Assembly (NCBI GenBank): GCA_964017125.1
Contig: OZ024905.1
Coordinates: 32,585,534-32,649,533 of the forward strand
Direction of reading: 5' to 3'
DNA length: 64,000 bases
From: Flabesymbios commensalis
Lineage: Eukaryota; Annelida; Polychaeta; Terebellida; Flabelligeridae
The position numbers were made by a program, and so were the translations under genes. The notes under the pieces were generated by a model. The model ran no database searches and had not been told where the DNA came from. It saw only the letters and a list, made by a program, of their open reading frames with translations. Shown piece by piece: positions 40,623 to 51,818 of this stretch (the stretch's first letter is position 1; every line of letters begins with the position of its first letter).

Positions 40623-43600
40623 GGCCGACAGTAGCCTGTGGTAGGTCTACCAAAAAGAACTCAACTATATAAGCACATGTATGTGTTTAATTATTAGGCC
40701 CTACAACAAAACATTTTAAATTGTCAAATATTCGCAATAATAAATATAGCACTTTTATTTATATAATGCAAACAGGATAATTTACGAAACACTTACTGGT
40801 AGTAGGCTACACTGCCTATATGAATTTATGTATAAATACCGATATTAATTATAAAATATATACATTAGAGGGGTACAATAAAAAAAAACAAATACAAAGT
40901 TATAAACTTATAAACATGATAAAAAAGAGATGGTTAGTGTCACGATATTAAGCTCCTCCTGAATTGCTCTGACTCTCTAGATTTTGTTCGTGATATGATA
41001 TTCGACTGATAACACTAGTATTTATATAAATCTAACATACAATGATATTCCAAATAAATATAGTTACTCAAAACGATAGTATCTAGAATATGCCTAAAAA
41101 AAGAAAAGTGACAGCCGGCTCGCTAGTCAACAACATGTAAATAATGGGTACTGGGCGATGATGAGATGAAAAGCTGGATCGAGGAGTGCCGCTGACGATA
41201 CAGGTGTGCCACTCTAAAAATGGAAAATTTGGTAAGACGAGCCAGACGGCCATGCTTCAAACACTACACGATCACTTTCAAGATCCCACACTTTCACATG
41301 GTAAAACTCCCGATCATGGCCGTTGAGGTTAACATTAATAACTTCGGATGTTTAGATTGTAAATAATGAAGTCAATACATACCTACAAAACTTCAATTTC
41401 ACATAACGTGTACTTTTAGGTAAAGGTATTTCCCTGATGACGTCGCCAAGAGACCCACCCCATAGGTGTAGGAATGAGTGAGAACTGGGACGCGGAGGGG
41501 TGTTGCTAAGCAACCAGCCACAAATCTCGTCACGGCGACGGGGGGTGTGGGTCATTAGCATTATATAGCTAGGCGATTAACAAGGGCCCAGGTTGTTTGA
41601 ATACAATGCAGATCTTTAAAGGAAGGGAAGGGAGGGATTTTAAAAACTGGCTTTCTCCTAGCAGACTTTCCTTCTGATTCTATTTTCCATGGAGTAACTA
41701 CAAAAATCAATTTAGGCTGGACCGAATACTTGGACATGCAACCTATATTAGGCAAGCAGTACAAATGAAAACAAATGTTTTTTTGGGAGTACGGAATGTT
41801 AGCGTTCTGCATCCATGGCAGACACATTCTATGACATATAGTGATTATATTCAGGGTAGATGCAATTCTTTAATACAATATAAGGAAATACAAAATGGCC
41901 GCCATTTAGACTAGATGTTGGCTTTAGAGACACGTATCAGTGCAGGGGCTGTAGCAATGGAATGCATATGAAAAATACTTCTGAATTTGTTGTTGCCTTT
42001 TGTGCAGACAAATGTTAAAGGCCGAGTTCAAATTGTTATTTTCCTCTTGAAATAATTTATGTGTATACACTTTCATGTCCGGGTTAATGCTGACAAGCGT
42101 ACTTAGGCTATATCCTATAAGCATGATAAATAACATACATCTAGCATTTTTCTATCATGCTCTAGCGTGTGCATAGCGTTTGCTTTAACATAAAACCATA
42201 CCCACAAAATTTGCAAGAGTTGTAAAATAATAATGTACTTGAGCGCTTGTCAACGTATATCAGCATATGTGTGATTTTTTGGCCATAGGCCTACTCTGAC
42301 ACACACTATTGCGATACGCTATAGTGCTACACTGCTTTTGGTTAAAATTGCCAGATTTTTTTTGAAGAACAGTGTGGGCTCATTGTGGCATAGATAATTC
42401 ATAAAATTGGTGATTTGATAAATAATTCTTTTGGTCATGAAGAATTTGTAATATTTGTCCAAAAACTGCATGTCCTTATGTCAGCTATTAAACCGTCGTG
42501 GGATTTTTTGCGTATTCCTTGCCTATACAAAGTGACTTTTTGCGAAGATTATTAAATAAAATTACCAAAAAAAATTCTTGCCATTTTTTTGAGGGCAATT
42601 ATGTACCATTGGCGGCCCAAAAATCTAAAATGGCTACCGAGCAATATAGTGAGATCTTAACTTTTGAAATATTCGAAACATATTTGTGGTGTAATTTTCA
42701 CACGATGTTTTTTTGATATAGTTATTTATGCAGGTATTTTAATCTTTTGAGCTATCCTTCATAAAAAAACATGCATAATGGCTGTCAAATGAAACAAAAT
42801 GTATAACAGCAATAGTAGAACAGCATTTGGACCTAAATATACTACAGTGCATCATACACCAAACTAAAAGATTGTATCTCTCTATCATGTCTATGGTCGA
42901 TGAAGTTATGCATTTTGTACAAATTTGACAGCTTAACATTTTGTGACCAAGAATTATTAGAATTAATACAATAATTGGTAATAAATTATGTCCAATATAC
43001 TAGTAGACTGTATAGTTCACCATACATATTACCTACTGTAATGATTTCTTTATTTTTTGTAAGATTTATACAAAAATATTATTATTCAACCCTTTAGGTA
43101 CAAAAAATGATATAATTATTAGGATTTCGAGGATATCGTCGTCCTAAATCTGTTCAATGTAACAAAAAATAATAAAAAATACAAATCCACTGATCTCTTT
43201 ATTTTATGAGGTTATTATACGAAGAAATAACTGGTTAAGATTCTAGAATCCGAAATCGTCTAATTACAACATCTTAATGATTCTTTCTTACACTAATGTC
43301 CTGCACGAAGAAATAAGAAGCACCATTTCTGTACGTTGATCCTGTTACTTTTGTATTCAGCTTCTGATTTAAAAATATTTTATACCCTTATTATGCTATT
43401 TAACATGCTAATCTCTTTATTTTTTATAGATACGATACAACAATATTAATATTTAACCCTTAAGATACCAGAATCATATCAATAAAAGAATGATGCTACT
43501 CTCATTCCAATGCTAAGTAAATGTTGGACAATTTAAATAAAAACATCTTTGTAAGCAAACAGTTTGTCATATTCAATGTCATAACTATAATACCAATCTC

Positions 43601-46600
43601 GTACTGAGCAGATGCTATCCGATTGTAAACTTGCAGTTTCAAAATTATGCATAGACTTACTAATAACATGATATCGTCAATCTGCGGCGGACAAGATATT
43701 ACCACGATCTGTATTTTTGCAATGGTGATAATTCCAAAGAAGACATTTGCTCACTTATTTCACAAGAGAAGGCTCATTACTGCTTTATCTTGCTTCCAGA
43801 GTTAGATTGAAGTATGCACGGCATACTTCATGTATGTATGAACTACGAGAAAGTGATCCAGACGTTTGAAACTTCTTTGTGAATGACAAGCGAGCCCTTC
43901 ACAAGCATTGCCGTTGACCATGGGAGGAAGAAAATGAAGATAGATAGTGTTTTGCGGAGTCAGGGGCATAACCCTAGCATCCGCCACCATAATCAGATTC
44001 ATTCCGGTGTCACCCGAACTTGGAAGTATTTCAAATTAAGCTGGAACTATGGCTAATTTTCAAATCATATGCAAGAAGGTCCACCATCACGAGCCTCTTA
44101 TAGCTTTAGAACTTGTAAAACGACAAGAGGATAAAATATTAGGCTACAGTTACAAGAGGTAATACAATGGATGTAATAAAGATATCTGCTACATGACTGG
44201 AAGCATATATAATACCTTTGTTGCAGAGCGCATAGTTGGCAATGGAAAAATCTGAGCAAAGATGATCCAAGCCACATTAGGCTCCTGATGTGTAGATCGA
44301 CAGGAGAACGGCGAAGTAAATATGCAGACCAAGACAGTGTAGCTTCGCGTAGATCGGAATATAACTAGCAAAATGACCCTCACAGCTCGTTGCAGATCTG
44401 ATATTTATAAACATGGGATACGCAATCTGATGGATCTATAGGCCTAACACCTTAATCTCAGAAAAGTTCTTTCATATTCTGACAGACTTTTAGCTTAGTT
44501 TAAAATCGATGTACTTTACAGGGATTACAAACATGGATTACAAACAGTAATTGGTACAATGGTCCTTGTTCAAGATCTAGCAGTCATGCAAGACAGTATT
44601 AAACAACGAATGTGAACAAAGCCATGTTTAGTGCATTTAGTGATTGACAATTAGAAGAAAAGCATATTTAAAACAAACAAGAAGAGAGCAAGAGAGCGCT
44701 GTAGGAAGTACAGACCAGACATTTGGTGCAACAACCAACAATCAAGGCTGACAGTGTAAATCAACTGTGTACCACCCGGGAGGAAGCAGAAACAATTACG
44801 TAATGCTTCCGCAAATGGTAAACCAAGTCAAAATGGAAAATCAGCAATCAATAGTCTGTCCACGGATATTGATGGTTTAATATTATCTCCAGCATGTTTT
44901 CCAAAACTCGGAGCTAATTCATATATGTTTGTCGGTCATTGAAAGAGCAGAGAATTGATTGTGCTGATGGCGATCTATGATGTCTTAGTTAGGTAGATTC
45001 AATACATTTTTGAATTGTCCAATAAAATTATGCTGAGCCTTTTTTCGCAACTGCCGACATGCTAAAAAAAATATTTTCACATTCACATTCCACAGTTTTC
45101 ACTGAGCATGAAAAATGCTGTGCTAGATCAAAATCTGAGCTAAATTATAAAAACGTCCAAAAGATGGCACCTCAATGTGGCAAACAGTTATGGGGGTAAC
45201 AGAATCCAAAACATCACCCAGACACTTGAACTTTTTGAAGCAGCTGAAGAAAAATACGGAGGTGTTGCCGCTGTTAAGAGTTTTAGTTTTAGATACATCC
45301 GGGCACCCAACGAGTGCCCCGCAATACAGTAACAGTAGCAAATATACTACATATGCACATAACAATCAGAAATTTGGGCATAGCCTCCGGCCTCTTTTTT
45401 TCTTAAGTGTACGAGGGGGTCAAGGAAGAACATAACTTTTGATGGATTCTCATCCTTATAGCTATGAAACTTCCATTTTTACCCTCGGTGCGCCCCATGA
45501 GGAAGTGCAGGGTGAGCAAACAAAACTTCACCCAGGTTTTACCCTGGGTAAACTAGTGCAGCCTTCCCCAGCATGCAGGTACATGTATCTCATTTCTTTG
45601 AGATTCCCACATTGTTCTGTCCAAACGGTCTTAATGATGTCCCCCAGAACATCCTCACAGGGCAGTAGACATAGTAGTCTCTTTTCAGTTTTTGCATTTT
45701 TTTACAAAAAATTTCGAAATGGCACCTGCAGCATGCCTGTTTCACTTACCTATTCCAAATTTGTTGCAGCTGTCATAAAATTAAAGGTGAAAGCTGGCAT
45801 CATTTTTTTGTAATTGCAAGAAATATAATGATGGGAACCCCCCGAACAGGTGATAAAAGTGCCAATCAAAACAAATAACTCTTTTAATTCTACAATGATG
45901 GCTTCATTTCTACCAGGGATAGTGAGCAAAAAGAACGAACAAACAAAGAAAAATATGTCTTTTATTGCAGTGTATCACAAATTCACATAAATCCTGAAAA
46001 AAACGCGAAAAAAACACCAAAATGACTTCTTCGGACGTACCTATCTTAGTTGCTATACTTTGTCAGTGCATTTATTACTTTAACGGAATATATAATGGTG
46101 CTCTACTTTATCATAAGGGCAAGATGACCGTGCAGACAGAGACATCGTTCAGTGTTTCATAGAGCTCATATCAGACAATCAGACACCATTAGAAGAAACA
46201 ACATCAGCATTAGAATGTCATATCTGTCAAAATTACTTCCATGGGACAAGCAACGCAGGTCCTGGTACCATAAGTATCATAAGGTAGTTGATGTTTGAAA
46301 AGAGCCAAGCAGAGTTCAAAAAGCTATATTTTCCCACCAAAAGCTACTCTATACCACCGCACACTTCAAGCAAGACTATGGCACCTAGCTCATTATTGCA
46401 AAACCTATGCTGGCATACAGAACATCAATGTGCAAGCGATTGGATTTGCGGGAAATTGCCTTTGTCTTTTCTTTGAGACCATTATTGAAACCTGCTCCAG
46501 ATGCTGTATTTGAGCTCGTATATTGCAAATATGGGATATTATGTTGTAAAAAAAAAGCATTTTATCAATGCAAAAAGGCCGGACGTTGGTGAATGTGACA

Positions 46601-46712
46601 ATGCTGAGTACAGCACAGTTCAGAATGTACATTCGATACACCCGCTCTCGCTCAAACGATGGAGTTTTTGGCGGTATCTGTGGATAATGGCAGTGTACCA
46701 ACTCCAGGTTTC
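40623..46712. other. Gene-poor AT-rich stretch
   Basis: No gene could be supported. A GC-richer patch at 41430-41560 has possible binding sites. A 10 bp stem hairpin lies at 43808-43830. Two short coding-looking frames occur at 45144-45332 and about 46125-46276, without family match or splice support. Confidence 0.4.
41438..41514. promoter_or_regulatory. Possible promoter patch: CRE-like and X-box-like sites
   Basis: TGACGTCG at 41438 resembles a CRE, and GTTGCTAAGCAAC at 41502-41514 is a perfect palindrome close to the RFX X-box (GTTGCC..GGCAAC). CpG density is higher than around it. No adjacent exon was recognised, so this may be chance. Confidence 0.25.
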
Positions 46713-46904
46713 AATGAATGAGTGAATGAATAAATGAATGGATGAATGAATGAATGAATGGATGAATGAATGAATGAATGAATGAATGAATGAATGAATG
46801 AATGAATGAATGAATGAATGAATGAATGAATGAATGAATGAATGAATAAATGAATGAATGAATGAATAAATGAATGAATGAATGAATGAATGAATGAATG
46901 AATA
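46713..46904. repeat. GAAT microsatellite at LINE 3' end
   Basis: About 190 bp of (ATGA)n with occasional ATAA and GTGA variants. It abuts the 3' end of the minus-strand LINE fragment, so it probably is or grew from that element's 3' tail. Confidence 0.92.
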
Positions 46905-47590
46905 TAGCGCATGTATCCAGCTGGAAGCTGTTCAGAGCGCTGATCATTCGAAAGAGAGAGAAAAATGTCAATTACTTGTCGAAACAGGTGAGTTTTTAAC
47001 GACCTTCTAAAAAAGGTCAAGGTTTTCTGCTGACGGATCTAGCTGGCTTTTCAAACTGTTCCAGAGTACTGGAGTTGCAGTTTCAAAACTCCTGGCACCG
47101 AAGTTTTCAAGTCTGTACTTTTGGACTACCAAAAGCTGCTCTGAGCTCGAACGCAGTGTTCTAGGTGGTGTATACGGCACTAGCAGTTCTGTGATGTAAG
47201 TTGGGGTGAGGCCAGGTAGAGCACGATGTGTCAATAGCAGGATCTTAAATACTTTATGCGGAATTCGACTGGTAGCCAATCAAGTTCGAAGAGATTTGGT
47301 GAGATATGGTCCCTGGCTTCTGCCAGCTTTAGATCACTCTAGCTGCTGCATTATGCACCCTCTGCAACATCTTTATGAGTATAGCTGGGAGTTCACATAG
47401 CAGAGAGTTGCAATAGTCAAATCGGAAAATGGCTAGGGCCTGGACAAAGATGACAGTTGTCTTTATATCCAGCACTCTTCGAATGCTGCTAATGTTGTGC
47501 AAGTGGAAGAAAGAAGAGCGTCAAACACTGTAGACATGCACCTCCATAGTCAAATGTTCATAAAAAATGGCACAATGTTGCGAGCTCAGG
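46905..47590 (-). mobile_element. LINE fragment, C-terminal part of the RT protein
   Basis: The minus strand gives RVLDIKTTVIF, FDYCNSLL, LQRVHNAAARVI, FKILLLTHRALPGLTPTYI, LVPYTPPRTLRSS and FKRSLKTHLFRQ, the familiar C-terminal end of CR1/L2-type LINE proteins. These blocks fall in more than one frame, so it is a degraded 5'-truncated copy. It ends in the GAAT repeat. Confidence 0.85.
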
Positions 47591-48742
47591 AAGATTTATT
47601 TATTTATTTATTTGACTTCCAGTTAAGAACATGCAAAAATGGTACATTATAATTATTATTATCATTTTTGAACATGGTATTAACTTTGGTTGACGGGAAC
47701 AGGTCGAGACGACCTCTACAATGCCTGTCAACCATATAAGTGAATTAAAATTATAGAATAAAATAATATCCATTGTTTAAAATAGCAAAAGCAATTTAAA
47801 AATGTACATAGTATAGATTATAAAGTTTACTATTTGTACACATAAAATAAAATAACCGACAATTGTCTGTCATCTGTTTCCCGCACCAAAACCAGAGATA
47901 AAATAGCTACACTGTGCTCTACACCGTGTAGCAAAAAAGGACACTCTGGAAAGCGTAGAAACCTAATTAAAACCTCTAAATGCTTTAGTTGTCTATTATA
48001 TCAAAGGACATACAACTAGGATATGTGAAAAGGAAAAACAGTAAAAACTTATGGCACTCTTAATTTTACCATAGGCCTACATACATCCCTAAATAAAAGT
48101 AATACTATAAACCTGAAATACATCTACTGACGTCAGCTCATATAGCCGTCGCGCAGCCGAAATATGCTGAGTAGTACCACATATGCAATTTTAGACTCGA
48201 GGAAAAATATTCCCAAACTCAAGAAGTAAATCAGTTGATTAGAGATCTTTGAAATTCAGCATAAAGACCCACCTGGTCTGGAAACAAAGGCTACTGAAAA
48301 ATCACTAAACCTAAAAATAAAACAGAAAAAAGACAAATAATAATTTTGAGGGGAACAGCCATCCATGCCATGTGGTAATACTCTAAGTCAGATCATGACG
48401 AGCGCGATCATGTAGAGTGATGTCGGTCTGCTCCGAACAGTATCAGAGACTGTCTCCGGCCTGAATTCGAGCCAGGCAGACAACACAATGCAACATTCGC
48501 AGATTATCGTTCATAGGTCGATCACTTAAGGTGCCATTTGTGCTAAATATATAGATATATATTCAATACACGAGTATAAGTAAGGCGGGGCGGTTTGTCA
48601 TCTGCCAACACATGCGTATCGACAACGGAGCCCTCCGTCCTTAGTCATGAGTGGCTGGTGATAGCTCAAATAGCCGTCTCACAGCCGATTCAAATTGCAC
48701 AGGTAGTTTAAGACACGAAATGTTCCGCTATGTTACATTTAA
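47591..48742. other. Intergenic, nothing coding
   Basis: Starts with a (TTTA)n run at 47594. Diverged copies of AGCCGTCGCGCAGCCGA and AGCCGTCTCACAGCCGA lie near 48140 and 48670, suggesting an old tandem duplication. No gene recognised. Confidence 0.4.
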
Positions 48743-48941
48743 TGTTTTGATGTAATATTTGATGTTATTGATACATTTCCGCACAGTCAATAAAAAGTTA
48801 TGAGCGTTTTTTTCGGACCTTAGGGTTGAGATTGCTCTTAGTCACCGCCATGTTGTTTTATTTTTTCTGGTTTTGATAATTAATAAAAGATATTGTCACT
48901 GGTCATGCTGCTTGTATTGTCTTGTTCTTTTCTATTCTGTT
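48743..48941. repeat. 199 bp direct repeat, copy 1
   Basis: Base-for-base identical, as far as I can compare, to 50031-50229. Begins TGTTTTGATGTAATATTTGA and ends CTTTTCTATTCTGTT. This copy lies outside the Mutator-like element, the other inside it. Confidence 0.9.
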
Positions 48942-49053
48942 GGAGTGATGTTGTTGTCACCAATAATAATATCGCTGATATTGGAGAGAGGTCCCACTGT
49001 AGGTATCTGTAACAGCAACGAGAAAGTCTTTTCATCATTCAATTTTAGCCAAT

Positions 49054-49351
49054 TCATCGCCATACATGACTCATAACACAGGCTTTGATCCACTTGATGG
49101 TCTCTGCAGCATCATCCTGGTCAAACACGATGCATAGCTGAGGTTCGTCTGCGTACAAGTGAGCAATCAGTCCATGCCGCCGCACTATACTTGGTATGGG
49201 CGCAGAATATAATGTGAACAGTAGTGGCCCTAGTACAGAACCTTGAGGCACAAAGTAGCTGAGCAATCACGACTGTGAGGTGGTGTTGTGAATCTTCAAA
49301 GACTGTGTCCTGCGAGTCATGTAAGACCTAAACCATGCCAAGGCTGTGCCA
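49054..49351 (-). mobile_element. LINE reverse-transcriptase fragment A
   Basis: Minus-strand peptides ALAWFRSYMTRRTQSLKI, FVPQGSVLGPLLFTLY and AHLYADEPQLC match the PQGS and YADD region of non-LTR reverse transcriptases. The YADD is changed to YADE, so this copy is inactive. It stops at the Mutator-like element. Confidence 0.85.
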
Positions 49352-50030
49352 CATACACCGGTTCCGGGTCAACTCGGACCCTAACCAACTCGGACCCTGC
49401 TACAAACAGTGTCCGAGTTGGTTCACGGCAGTGTCCGACTTAGTAATGGTAGAATAGTGTCCGAGCTGGCATAGGGTCCGACACGTCTAAAACCAACTCG
49501 AACCCTACAAAGAATAAATATGTAGGCCTATTTTAATTGCATTTTCAATTAAAATGATTTTTAAAGCACGGAAAGTTGAAAAGTCTGTCGCGTCAATCCA
49601 AACAAGCAACCATGCACTGCCTAGTATTAACACAAAAAATATCTTTTAGCCAAAAGAGCCTACGATTAAATTAATGTGATTAATGTTTTAGCAATATCAG
49701 TTATTTAACAAAAATATCTTTTAACAATACGGCCCATATTCAAGAACAAATATTAAAATATATCCAGGGGTCCAACTAGCTGTGAACTCACAGCTAGAGC
49801 CGCTCGTGAAATGCCAACAGCTTTGATGAGTTGCGAGTCTTTGGTAAACTCACCCGCTCCACCCCTTGCACCTCAGGTGTTGTGATGAGGATTCATGTGA
49901 GTTGATCGCTAATTCAGACCTGTCAGCGAGAGCCGCTCGTGAAATGTCAACGGCTTTGATGAGTTGCGAATCTTTGATTAATTCGCTCCACTAATGCTCG
50001 CGAAATGTCAATGAAAAGTAATGTGTGTGG

Positions 50031-50229
50031 TGTTTTGATGTAATATTTGATGTTATTGATACATTTCCGCACAGTCAATAAAAAGTTATGAGCGTTTTTT
50101 TCGGACCTTAGGGTTGAGATTGCTCTTAGTCACCGCCATGTTGTTTTATTTTTTCTGGTTTTGATAATTAATAAAAGATATTGTCACTGGTCATGCTGCT
50201 TGTATTGTCTTGTTCTTTTCTATTCTGTT
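50031..50229. repeat. 199 bp direct repeat, copy 2
   Basis: Identical to 48743-48941; see that entry. It lies inside the Mutator-like element, just before the transposase remnant. Confidence 0.9.
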
Positions 50230-50287
50230 AAATAGTATTTAATATTACCTTGTCCCAGGAGCAGACGTATGCTTAATAACAGGACTC

Positions 50288-50581
50288 ATGATTTCCAATG
50301 GGAGGAAAACATGTATATTACATACTACATACAAACGTATCACAGATAAAAGATATCAGCTGAACATCTACCACCTCATCAGTCTTCTGCATGATGAAGC
50401 TCGCCTTGTGAATATCCAGGTAAAACTGGTATCCGAGGGTAGAATCAGACAAGACCACAGACGCAGATATGCGAACCTGCAAGGCAGAATCTTCCGCTAC
50501 TGGGGAGAGTTTGCTGCCAGAGAAAGGGATGCCAGAAGCCTGTTAAGAGCATGCTCCCGTGTTAATGGACCTCAAATGTAG
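50288..50581 (+). pseudogene. MULE transposase C-terminal remnant
   Basis: 97 codons ending at TAG. Peptide blocks LNIYHLISLLHDEARLVNIQ, KLVSEGRIRQDHRRRYANLQ and GRIFRYWGEF, then LLRACSRVNGPQ, resemble from memory the C-terminal tail of MULE-domain transposases in invertebrates. The catalytic part is absent. The frame reads as real coding sequence even if the family call is wrong. Confidence 0.55.
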
Positions 50582-50953
50582 ACAATGTAGACAATGATAA
50601 TGTACATGTACAATATTTAATTAAAAATGTGAAAATGATTTATAAAATATACAGATGAAATGATTTATGAAATATATACTGATGAAATGATCTAGACTAT
50701 AGTATCTGTGTTTGACTTTATTTTATGAGTTGTTTAATTTTACCTAACTACCTGCCTATAGTCTACATAGACTATAGAGCCTATCAGCTGGGTCCGAGTA
50801 GTGTCCGAGTTGGTTATATAATGATGGGGTCCGAGTTGGTATAGGGTCCGAGCTGGTCTGGCGTAGTGTCCGACTTGGTAGTGTCCGAGTTGGTCTAGTG
50901 TCCGAGTTGGTATAGGGTCCAAGTTGGTATAGGGTCCGAGTCGTCCGGTTACC

Positions 50954-51215
50954 CATACACCTCCTCTCACTCTGAGACGCTGTGACAGGATTTCGTGGGC
51001 AAAAATCATATATTGTGTTTTATTCACATTTGGAGATAATTTATTTGAATGCAGCCATTCTATAATTTTACTTGTTTCTTTATTCATAATATCAATTAAA
51101 GTAGCAACATTCTTTCCTGTAAAAAATAACTTTGAATCATCAGTGTATAAAATTGTGAATAACAGTGGTGAAACATTCACTATATCATTTATGTAAAGGA
51201 GAAATAATTATGGTG
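50954..51215 (-). mobile_element. LINE reverse-transcriptase fragment B
   Basis: Minus-strand peptide LYINDIVNVSPLLFTILYTDD, then SKLFFTGKN and NKLSPNVNKTQYMIFAHE, is the YxDD and following region of a non-LTR reverse transcriptase (YTDD here). It is a different LINE copy from fragment A because both include the catalytic region. Its left end is at the Mutator-like element's duplication. Confidence 0.85.
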
Positions 51216-51818
51216 AACACAACTGATAACTTGCAAAGCTCTGTATATATTTCTTCCTTTTAATCTAATTATTTTAAAGTTGATCAATGTGGATTTATAT
51301 GGGGCCGCTGTAGCGTTATCTATCTATCTACTCCGGTGAATTGTTTTTCTTAGGAGGCTCACATAGGGGCGAAACGTCCGGACGAAACGTCTTCAGTGGG
51401 TGTGAAACGTTTTACACGGGCTTATACTAACTGGGACAATCCCGACAATGGGGGCAAGACGTATCGAAGACAGGATATGATATGAATGTGTGGTGCAAAA
51501 CGTCTATGGTGCGAAAAGTGCTCCATGCACTCGTGGACGACACTGTGTGAACCCCTTACCACTTCCTTTGGAAAAATCTACACACGGCTTGCAAGGTAAA
51601 ATTAGAAGTATATTTGGAAAAGCTTGATTTTTCAAGCCAATATCCGTTTATTTTCCATTTAGGTCTTGATAATATAGTAAGTTTATTATAGATTGTACAT
51701 TATGATTAAAAATTTTGAGAATAATAAACCGATGACAATTTTTTTCAATGTTCTAATGCTGATTGTTATCTTCTGCCATTATCGCTCGTACTTCCACGAT
51801 TCCCAACTCTACAATTTT
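51216..51818. other. Intergenic spacer with GAAACGT cluster
   Basis: No gene. GAAACGT occurs three times within 40 bp (51371, 51384, 51404). Confidence 0.4.

Larger units (their letters stand above)
49360..50953. mobile_element. Mutator-like element, degraded, 1.6 kb
   Basis: Ends GGTTCCGGGTCAACTCGGAC and, reversed, GGTAACCGGACGACTCGGAC. CATACACC duplicates the target at 49352-49359 and 50954-50961, 8 bp. Both subterminal regions carry repeated words GTCCGAGTTGGT (49370-49510 and 50785-50950) in opposite orientation. The interior keeps a 97-codon frame resembling the C-terminus of MULE transposases, a 199 bp repeat shared with the outside, and a diverged pair of AGAGCCGCTCGTGAAATG (49796, 49929). 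Confidence 0.7.

Noticed and set aside
45439-45813. 124-codon plus-strand frame
   Set aside because: No recognisable domain, no splice context and skewed low-complexity composition; likely chance.
46652-47020. Minus-strand frame with many HSFI repeats
   Set aside because: Translation of the GAAT microsatellite joined to the LINE end; not a host protein.
48743-50229. 199 bp direct repeats as terminal repeats of a small retroelement
   Set aside because: No target duplication outside them, no primer-binding or polypurine signal seen, and one copy lies inside another element.
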